Assembly (NCBI GenBank): GCA_023432725.1
Contig: JAEYUH010000213.1
Location: 1 to 21,338, forward strand
Direction of reading: 5' to 3'
Origin: Actinomycetes bacterium
GTDB lineage: Bacteria > Actinomycetota > Actinomycetes > Propionibacteriales > Propionibacteriaceae
DNA: 21,338 nucleotides
Shown here: positions 13,635-21,338 of the stretch, piece after piece
Numbering within the stretch: the stretch's first letter is position 1
Layout: each line of letters begins with the position of its first letter
The notes under the pieces: generated by a model
Databases searched by the model: none
What the model saw: only the letters and a program-made list of their open reading frames with translations
Told to the model about the DNA's origin: nothing
Translations under genes and position numbers: made by a program

Positions 13635-14618
13635 ATGAGCAACACCGAGGTTCGCTCCCCCGTTCTCGACTGCGCCGCGCCGGCCGAGCACGACCCGGAG
13701 CACGTCCAGCGCGTCGAGCCCAAGGACGTGCCGCTGGGTGGCGAGGACGCCCTGAAGGTGCGCCGCACCCTGCCCTCGCTGCGCCGCTCCTTCGTCGGTG
13801 CCTGGTGCTTCGTCGACCACTACGGCCCCGAACGGGGGGTGTGCATGGACGTGCCGCCGCACCCCCACACCAGCCTGCAGACCGTCAGTTGGCTGTTCGA
13901 CGGCGAGATCGAGCATCGCGACTCCTCCGGCGTGCACTCGATGGTGCTGCCGGGAGAGGTGAACCTGATGACGTCCGGGTACGGCATCGCCCACTCCGAG
14001 GTGTCCACGCCGGAGCGCGACCTGCTGCACGGAGTCCAGCTGTGGGTGGTACTCCCCTCCGCGAGCAAGGACGCGGTTCGCGACTTCCAGCACCACGTCC
14101 CCGACGTCGTCGAGCAGGACGGGGTCAGGGCCCGGCTCCTGGTCGGCAGTCTCGCCGGGGTCACCTCGCCGGTGCACACCGAGACCCCGCTGCTCGGCGC
14201 CGAAGTGGTGCTCGCACCCGGCACGACCTGGGAGTTCGCGGTCGACCCCGGGTTCGAGCACGGAGTGCTGGTGGATACCGGCCACGTCGACTTCGACGGC
14301 GTGCGGCTGGACCGCAGCGTGCTGGGCGTCCGGGACGCCGGTCTGGACGCCATCCGGCTCACCAACCCGACCGACAGCCCCGCCCGGATCATGCTGCTCG
14401 GTGGCGAGCCCTTCGACGAGGGCGTGGTGATGTGGTGGAACTTCATCGGCCGCGACCACGACGACATCGTCCGGCTGCGGGAGGAGTGGAACTCCGCCCC
14501 CGAGGACCGGTTCGGACGGGTGGCCGGCTACCGCGGCGCCACGCCACGGCTGGAAGCGCCGCCGCTGCCAACCGACCTGCGGCTGAAGCGTCGCTTCCGG
14601 CGCGGCAGGGAGTCCTGA
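13635..14618 (+). CDS. Pirin family protein
   Basis: Pirins are bicupin iron proteins; some show quercetin 2,3-dioxygenase activity and others bind transcription or metabolic partners. In this 327-residue protein the N-terminal cupin carries the metal ligands H76 and H78 in PHPHTSLQT, and H120 and E122 in GIAHSEVS, spaced as in human pirin. The C-terminal domain starts near residue 185 and has GGEPF(D)E, typical of the family. The ATG at 13635 has only a weak ribosome site. GACAAT lies five bases upstream, so the message may be leaderless. It is divergent from the peptide-JmjC operon, sharing a 133-base intergenic region. Whether it belongs to that system is unknown. It converges with the EamA gene. 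Confidence 0.92.
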   Translation: MSNTEVRSPVLDCAAPAEHDPEHVQRVEPKDVPLGGEDALKVRRTLPSLRRSFVGAWCFVDHYGPERGVCMDVPPHPHTSLQTVSWLFDGEIEHRDSSGVHSMVLPGEVNLMTSGYGIAHSEVSTPERDLLHGVQLWVVLPSASKDAVRDFQHHVPDVVEQDGVRARLLVGSLAGVTSPVHTETPLLGAEVVLAPGTTWEFAVDPGFEHGVLVDTGHVDFDGVRLDRSVLGVRDAGLDAIRLTNPTDSPARIMLLGGEPFDEGVVMWWNFIGRDHDDIVRLREEWNSAPEDRFGRVAGYRGATPRLEAPPLPTDLRLKRRFRRGRES

Positions 14619-14630
14619 GACCGGGGTGGG

Positions 14631-15554
14631 TCAGCGACGCTCTGCCGCCAACTCCGGGGCGGTGGCCGGCGCCGGGCGCGGCGGCCGGGTACTGCGGAAC
14701 TCGGCGTACACCACTGACCCCACGATCAACGCGCAGGCGGCGATCTGCAGCGGCGCCATTGTCTCCCCCAACGCGAGCCAGCCGGTGAGCATGGCGACGG
14801 CCGGCACCAGGTTGATGGTCAGCGCCGCCCGGGTGGCCGGCACCAGCCGCAGCCCGGAGTTGTAGAGGGCGAAGCCGCCCAGGCCGCAGCCCACCCCGAG
14901 GTAGGCCACCGCCGCCCAGGCCGGCAGCGTTACCGTCGCCAGGTCGACCGGCGCCGAGGCGAGCGCCAGCGGCGCGAAGAACACCGCACCGACCGCCATC
15001 TGCAGCCCGGTGATCAACAGCGGGTCGTAGCGCGAACTCAACCGCTTGATGGTGAGCGTCGCACCGGCAGCAGCGAACATCGCACCGAGTTCGAGCAGGT
15101 TGCCCAGCACGGGGTTGGGGGCACTGGCCTGGCTGGTCCCGCCCAGCGACAGCGCCGCCACGCCCGCCATGGAGACCAGGATCGCGACGATGGTGCGCGT
15201 CGTCGGCCGCTCCCGCAGCACTGCCCACGCGCTGATCGCGACGATCAACGGCATCACAGCCGCCACCACCCCGGCCTGGCTCGAGGTGGTGTACTGGATG
15301 GCGAAGCCCTCGAGGGCGTAGTACAGGCACGGAATGAACAGCGCCGCCAGCGCAAGGAGCTTCCAGTCGCCGGCCCGGTACGCGGGCCGCTTCACCAGCG
15401 GCAGCAGCGGCAGGAACGCCACCAGCGCCACGACCATGCGGAACCAGACCACGTACATCGGCGGAAGAGCCGCGTACGCGCTCTTGGTGACGGCGAAGCT
15501 CGTCCCCCACAGCAGCACCGCGCCCACCAGGTAGGCCAGCGGCCGCACGCCCAC
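14631..15554 (-). CDS. EamA/DMT-family transporter
   Basis: This is a ten-helix drug/metabolite transporter of the EamA (RhaT-like) type, 307 residues from GTG 15554, which has GGAGGGAG nine bases upstream. The frame is open further but the extra part is non-homologous. Two repeated five-helix halves are visible: the first begins VRPLAYLVGAVLLWGTSFAVTKSAY and the second about LLELGAMFAAAGATLTIKRLS. The closing segments ALTINLVPAVAMLTGWLALGE and AACALIVGSVVYAEF are typical. The C-terminal tail is Pro/Arg-rich and cytoplasmic. Family members export amino acids, nucleotides or other metabolites, and the substrate here cannot be told. It converges with the pirin gene across 12 bases. Confidence 0.9.
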   Translation of the reverse strand: MGVRPLAYLVGAVLLWGTSFAVTKSAYAALPPMYVVWFRMVVALVAFLPLLPLVKRPAYRAGDWKLLALAALFIPCLYYALEGFAIQYTTSSQAGVVAAVMPLIVAISAWAVLRERPTTRTIVAILVSMAGVAALSLGGTSQASAPNPVLGNLLELGAMFAAAGATLTIKRLSSRYDPLLITGLQMAVGAVFFAPLALASAPVDLATVTLPAWAAVAYLGVGCGLGGFALYNSGLRLVPATRAALTINLVPAVAMLTGWLALGETMAPLQIAACALIVGSVVYAEFRSTRPPRPAPATAPELAAERR

Positions 15555-15715
15555 GTCGTCACTCTCCCTCCGGCACCGCCCGGCGCCGACGTTCAGGGTA
15601 CGACTCCGCAGCGACATCAACCGACCCCGGCCATTCCACGTCCCCCTGCGTCGCGCGTGAGCTGTCGGCCAGCGGGTAAGGGGTGCTCGATGACCGCCCG
15701 CGAGAAGGGACCACC

Positions 15716-16124
15716 ATGAAGACAGCCCGCGACCTGATGACCTCACCGGCCGAGTGCCTGGCGCCCGACGACTCGCTGGTGGAGGCGGCGCGAATGCTCA
15801 GCCGGCACGACGTCGGCTCGATGCCCGTCGTGGACGACGAGACGCTGGTCGGCGTGTTGACCGACCGCGACATCGTCGTGCGGGGCGTGGCGGAGGGTCT
15901 CTACCCCGCCGACACCCGGGTCTCGGCGGTGATGTCTGCCAGCGTGGTCACCGTCGAAGCCGACTCCGACGCCCTGGCGGTCGCCGGGGTGCTCGCGGCC
16001 AACCAGATCCGCAGGGTGCCCGTGCTCGAGGGCGACCGGGTGGTGGGTGTGGTCTCGCAGGCCGACGTCGCCCTGGAGCTGGACAATGCCACCGCCGGCG
16101 AAGTCGTGGAGGACATCTCCCGGA

Positions 16125-16129
<5 letters not shown>
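15716..16129 (+). CDS. Two-CBS-domain protein
   Basis: The 137-residue product consists of a tandem pair of CBS domains: the first about 8-60 (DLMTSPAECLAPDDSL...GVLTDRDIVVRGV) and the second about 70-122 (VSAVMSASVVTVEADSDALAVAGVLAANQIRRVPVLEGDRVVGVVSQADVA). Such Bateman modules bind adenosine nucleotides or SAM and act as energy or stress sensors. Stand-alone forms are common in actinobacteria, often linked to hypoxia or universal-stress regulation. No catalytic domain is attached. I choose ATG 15716 because AAGGGA precedes it. A start at 15683 lacks a ribosome site. It converges with ligA with an 11-base gap. Confidence 0.9.
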
Positions 16130-18225
<2,096 letters not shown>

Positions 18226-18253
18226 TCGCCGCGCACCGACAGGGGGATCGCCC

Positions 18254-19252
18254 TCAGGCCGCGTAGACCGGGTCGAGGGCGGCCGCGATCGCGAGGTGGG
18301 TCGGAGCCCGCTCGTCACCGAGCCGCCGCAGCGTCCTGCCGAACAGGTGGTGCAGGTAGGCGTCGTCGGGGTGGGAGGCCAGCAGGCGTTCCAGCTTGTC
18401 CCTGGCCGGGACGAGGCTCGCGGTCGCCACCAGCGCACGCGCCGAGAGCAGTTCGAGGTTGCGCTCGCCGTCGAACTCCGGGCGCAGCGGTGCGAGCACG
18501 TACAGGCAGCCGTGCGGGTCGCGGCGGTCCAGCAGGGCCTCGGCGAGCCGGAACCGGCGCACCTCGTCCGGCAGATCGCGGTCCGGCTCACCGGCCGCGG
18601 CGAGGTGGCTGAGGATGGAGTCCACCGATTGCGCGCCGGCCAGCGCCCGTCCGTCGACCACGAGGGTCGGCGACGGGCTGACATCGGCGGCCCGTCCGGC
18701 CCAGAGCGCCTCCCGGGTCAGCCGTTCGGCAGGGTCCAGCGGGTCGAAGCCCGGCTCGAGGTACGCGGGAGCGTGCCGTGCCCCCTCGATCCGGGCCGGC
18801 GGCCGCAGCCCGAACCGGTCGGCGGTGTCGCGCAGGAACTCCAGCTCGTTGATGTCCCGGCCTGCGAAGTGGGCGGCCATCAGGTGGTCGACGACCTGCC
18901 ACTGCAGGTCGGAGCTGCGCTGCCCGGCAGCCTGGACCAGCCGGTGCGCGGCCCAGGTGGAGACCCGCCAGGCCGGCACGGGGGTGGGCAGGCCGTCGGC
19001 GGTGGCGAGTTGACCCACCCGCTGCTTCATCAGGTCGAGGGAGAAGCCGGGCACGGACTGCAGCTGGGCCGCCTCGGCCTCGGGAGCGTCGGCGAGGGAG
19101 GTCGAGGTCGCCGGGGCGGTGGGGTCGAGCAGGATCGGGCGCCACACCACTGTCGGCGCCTGGTCGCCGAGGGACGCGAGGGCGGCGGCCAGCCGCTGCT
19201 TGCCGACCCAGGCCCACGGGCACACCAGATCGAAGTACACCTCAACAGCCAT
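18254..19252 (-). CDS. DsbA/FrnE-like thioredoxin-fold protein with TPR-like C-terminal extension
   Basis: The first ~215 residues are a DsbA-family thioredoxin fold with the helical insert, close to FrnE: VEVYFDLVCPWAWVGKQRL at the N-terminus and the cis-proline region SPSPTLVVDGRALAGAQSVDSI near 195. The active site is C11-P-W-A14, so the resolving cysteine of CPWC is missing and only a single-thiol mechanism is possible. There is no export signal, so it is cytoplasmic. Residues about 225-332 are an added helical part with alternating Leu/Ala pairs (LLSARALVATASLVPARDKLERLLASHPDDAYLHHLFGRTLRRLG) that resembles tetratricopeptide repeats. FrnE proteins are usually about 210-240 residues. The ATG follows the MetE-like stop by nine bases, so they may be co-transcribed. 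Confidence 0.82.
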   Translation of the reverse strand: MAVEVYFDLVCPWAWVGKQRLAAALASLGDQAPTVVWRPILLDPTAPATSTSLADAPEAEAAQLQSVPGFSLDLMKQRVGQLATADGLPTPVPAWRVSTWAAHRLVQAAGQRSSDLQWQVVDHLMAAHFAGRDINELEFLRDTADRFGLRPPARIEGARHAPAYLEPGFDPLDPAERLTREALWAGRAADVSPSPTLVVDGRALAGAQSVDSILSHLAAAGEPDRDLPDEVRRFRLAEALLDRRDPHGCLYVLAPLRPEFDGERNLELLSARALVATASLVPARDKLERLLASHPDDAYLHHLFGRTLRRLGDERAPTHLAIAAALDPVYAA

Positions 19253-19258
19253 CGGGCC

Positions 19259-19264
19259 AATCTA
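19259..19264 (-). promoter_or_regulatory. Putative -10 (TAGATT) overlapping the stop of the MetE-like gene
   Basis: TAGATT ends six bases before the ATG of the DsbA-like gene, and its TAG is the stop codon of the MetE-like gene. It is identical in sequence and spacing to the ligA element. It could give that gene its own leaderless message in addition to operon read-through. Confidence 0.35.
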
Positions 19265-20275
19265 GCGCGGCCGGCCAAGCTCCTCCCCGACCTGGGGGGC
19301 AGCCCTGCCGAGCACCTCGAAGGCCCGGGTGGCCGCGGCGGGGCTGTGGCCGGCCAGGCCGCAGGCAGGGGTCAGCACCAGCCGCTGCCCGAACCCGTCC
19401 CCGGGCTGCAGCCGTTCGACCACCCGCAGCGCGCGTGTCCTCACCTCGTCCACGCCGGCGATCGCCGCAGGGTCGGACGTGGGCAGACAGCCGAGCCACA
19501 GTCCGGCACCGGCGTCCACCGCTGCGGCGAGCGCGTCCAGGTCGGCCGTGGTGAGGGTGTCCTGGTCGAGGCTGAGCGCCCCGAAGCCTGCCCCGTCCCG
19601 CCCCTGCCCGATCATCGGCGCGATCGGCAGGCCGGCGGCGCAGCAGTGCAGCACCGTCGCCACGTCGAGCCCACGTCGGGCCGGCTCGCCGGACAGCATG
19701 GCCAGCGAAGCGGCGAGTTCGGGCAGGTCGATCGCCCGGTGGCGGAAGAACCCGCCCGGGGTCGGGACGGCGCCGGCCGCCACCGCGGGCAGGGACGGCT
19801 CGTCGACCTGGAGCACCAGGTCGAGGTCCGGCAATCGCCGGTTCAGGTCGGACAGCACCTCACCGATCCCCTCGGCCAGAGCGCCGGCCAGGTCGCGACG
19901 GGCACCGGGGTCGGCGAGCACCCGTCCGGTGTGGGCCACGCCGGTCGTCGCCGCCAGCGTCCACGGCCCTGCCACCTGCAGCTTGAACCGGCCCGTGTAA
20001 CCCTGGGCGTGCTCCTCGAGCACCTCGAGGTCGTCGCGCCAGGTCTGCCGCGCCCGCCGCTGGTCGATGCCGGGGCTGCCCAGCACCCACTCCCCCGCCA
20101 CCAGGTCAGCGCCGAGCGCCAGCAGCCCCAGGCCGCGCCCCAGCAGGCCCGCCCACGGCCCACGGGCCGGCAGTTCCGGCAGGTAGGGCAGGTCCGGCAC
20201 CTTGTCGAAGGTCATCCGCACCGCGGCCGGGTAGTCGGTGCCCGGCAACGACCCGACGCCGGTGAAGCCGACCAT
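19262..20275 (-). CDS. MetE-like (cobalamin-independent methionine synthase family) protein
   Basis: This is a 337-residue protein of the MetE C-terminal-domain family, with the start taken as ATG 20275, which overlaps the mnmA stop (TGATG). Frame upstream is shadow. A TIM-barrel plan is visible with TGVGSLPGTD at the N-terminus, VAGPWTLAATTG (101-112), QVDEPSLP (156-163), the zinc-ligand pair in LHCCAAGLP (H210 with C211 or C212) and C305 in LTPACGLAG. These match the zinc site that activates a thiol for methyl transfer. Full MetE is about 750 residues. Short relatives lack the N-terminal folate half, and their true methyl donor and acceptor are mostly unknown. Its linkage to mnmA and ligA appears conserved in mycobacteria (from memory). 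Confidence 0.8.
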   Translation of the reverse strand: MVGFTGVGSLPGTDYPAAVRMTFDKVPDLPYLPELPARGPWAGLLGRGLGLLALGADLVAGEWVLGSPGIDQRRARQTWRDDLEVLEEHAQGYTGRFKLQVAGPWTLAATTGVAHTGRVLADPGARRDLAGALAEGIGEVLSDLNRRLPDLDLVLQVDEPSLPAVAAGAVPTPGGFFRHRAIDLPELAASLAMLSGEPARRGLDVATVLHCCAAGLPIAPMIGQGRDGAGFGALSLDQDTLTTADLDALAAAVDAGAGLWLGCLPTSDPAAIAGVDEVRTRALRVVERLQPGDGFGQRLVLTPACGLAGHSPAAATRAFEVLGRAAPQVGEELGRPR

Positions 20276-21338
20276 CAGGCCGCCGTCGCGGAGATCGTCG
20301 CGCTGCCGACCACCCGTTCGCCGTCGTAGTAGACGACGGCCTGGCCGGGCGCGATCCCGTGCGCCGGGGCGTCCAGCTCGACCCGGACGCCGTCCGCGCC
20401 CGCCGAGATCGTCGCCGGCATCGGCTCGGAGTGCGCGCGCCACTGGGCGAGCCCACGCCAGCTGCCCGCCACCGGCTGCTCGGTCCAGGTCGGACGGATG
20501 CCGCTCAGCGAGCGCACCGCGAGGGCCTCGTGGGGCCCCACGGTGACGGTGTTGCTCGCGATGGAGATCCCCAGCACGTACCGCGGCCTGCCGTCCGCGG
20601 CCGGTACCGACAGCCGGAGCCCGTGGCGCTGACCGACGGTGAAACGGTGGGCCCCGGTGTGGGCACCCACCACCTCTCCGCGCTGGTCGACGATGTCTCC
20701 CGTCGCTGCGCCGAGCCGGCCGGTGAGGAAGCCCGCGGTGTCACCCGAGGGGATGAAGCAGATGTCGTGGGAGTCGGGCTTGCGGGCCACGAACAGGCCT
20801 CGCTGCGCCGCTTCGTCGCGCACCGCGGCCTTGTCGGCGTCCGCACCGAGAGGGAAGAGCGAGTGACGCAGCTGCTCCTGATTGAGCACCCCGAGGACGT
20901 AGGACTGGTCCTTGCGCTGCTCGTGCGACCGCAGCAGCTGGACGGCATCGCCGACCCGCAGGGTGCGCGCGTAGTGGCCGGTGGCGACGGCGTCGAAGCC
21001 GAGCGCGAGGCCACGGTCGAGCACGGCGGCGAACTTGATCTTCTCGTTGCAGCGCAGGCAGGGGTTCGGGGTGCGTCCTGCCGCGTACTCGGCGACGAAG
21101 TCCTGCACGACGTCGGAGTCGAACCGGTCGGACAGGTCCCACACGTAGAAGGGGATACCCAGCACGTCGGCGGCCCGGCGGGCGTCGTGGGAGTCCTCGA
21201 GCGAGCAGCACCCCCGCGCCCCGCTGCGGTAGGTCTGGGGGTTCCTCGACAGCGCCAGGTGGACCCCTGTCACGTCGTGGCCCTCGTCGACGAGGCGCGC
21301 AGCGGCCACGGCGGAGTCCACCCCGCCGGACATCGCAG
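20275..21338 (-). CDS. mnmA: tRNA-specific 2-thiouridylase (partial at window edge)
   Basis: MnmA (TrmU) adenylates and thiolates U34 of tRNAs for Lys, Glu and Gln, with sulfur from a cysteine desulfurase relay. The visible part begins at the nucleotide loop [11 protein letters not shown], which in relatives follows a few residues (usually RVLAA), and the frame is open with Ala before the Met. The gene therefore continues a handful of codons past 21338. Counting from the visible Met (353 codons including stop), the catalytic cysteines are C92 in PCLRCN and C192 in SHDICFI. The middle tRNA-binding domain contains [11 protein letters not shown] and the C-terminal barrel ends at 20275. The C41-x-C region RGCCSLED, common in actinobacterial members, is present. 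Its stop overlaps the MetE-like start. Confidence 0.95.
   Translation of the reverse strand, partial: AMSGGVDSAVAAARLVDEGHDVTGVHLALSRNPQTYRSGARGCCSLEDSHDARRAADVLGIPFYVWDLSDRFDSDVVQDFVAEYAAGRTPNPCLRCNEKIKFAAVLDRGLALGFDAVATGHYARTLRVGDAVQLLRSHEQRKDQSYVLGVLNQEQLRHSLFPLGADADKAAVRDEAAQRGLFVARKPDSHDICFIPSGDTAGFLTGRLGAATGDIVDQRGEVVGAHTGAHRFTVGQRHGLRLSVPAADGRPRYVLGISIASNTVTVGPHEALAVRSLSGIRPTWTEQPVAGSWRGLAQWRAHSEPMPATISAGADGVRVELDAPAHGIAPGQAVVYYDGERVVGSATISATAA

Noticed and set aside
15555..15715. Promoters between the EamA and CBS genes
   Set aside because: TACCCT (15600-15595, minus) and TTGATG (15620-15615, minus) are only 14 bases apart, too close for a normal promoter, and nothing better was seen.

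Overview
The window reads as chromosome from a high-GC Actinomycetota. The evidence is very GC-rich third positions, frequent GTG starts, several genes that appear leaderless, and the gatC-gatA-gatB, ligA and mnmA order. From memory, mycobacteria carry the same backbone: gatB, gatA, gatC, a divergent ACT-domain gene, ligA, a MetE-like gene and mnmA. A propionibacterial or nocardioid actinobacterium is my best guess, but I cannot fix the genus. No rRNA, tRNA, insertion sequence, phage or CRISPR feature was found.

Layout. Positions 1-396 hold no convincing protein gene. They contain a nested inverted repeat (80-155) and a short leader-like ORF (295-357) whose stop lies in a hairpin that could mask the ribosome site of a RIO-type kinase (397-1254). 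A VanZ-like membrane gene (1593-961) runs antisense into the kinase gene. It follows the overlapping gatC-gatA-gatB operon (4885-1597), which makes the tRNA-dependent amidotransferase. An ACT-domain gene (5018-5638) is divergent from gatC.

From about 5.6 to 16.1 kb is a block that looks accessory relative to that backbone. It contains a small membrane protein, a variant AroE with an upstream uracil-glycosylase-like gene, a DUF2200 gene, an ABC/AAA-type ATPase with a possible small membrane partner, a secreted alkaline phosphatase with a strong terminator hairpin, and an SDR dehydrogenase. Next comes the three-gene unit discussed below, then a pirin, an EamA transporter and a two-CBS protein. 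From 16.1 kb to the end the backbone resumes: ligA, a DsbA/FrnE-like thioredoxin-fold protein with an extra helical C-terminus, a MetE-like methyltransferase, and mnmA (cut by the window edge).

The most interesting unit is 13501-11265 on the minus strand. A 73-residue acidic peptide ends in four perfect eight-residue repeats (TDGGDADG). Three bases after its stop begins a JmjC/cupin iron oxygenase of the ROXA/NO66 type, which overlaps by four bases a sucrase/ferredoxin-like [2Fe-2S] protein. A good promoter (TTGGCG-17-TAGGTT) sits upstream of the peptide. The repeats differ between units only at synonymous third positions. The gene order suggests a ribosomally made peptide modified by hydroxylation. 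A calcium-binding acidic repeat is the main alternative.
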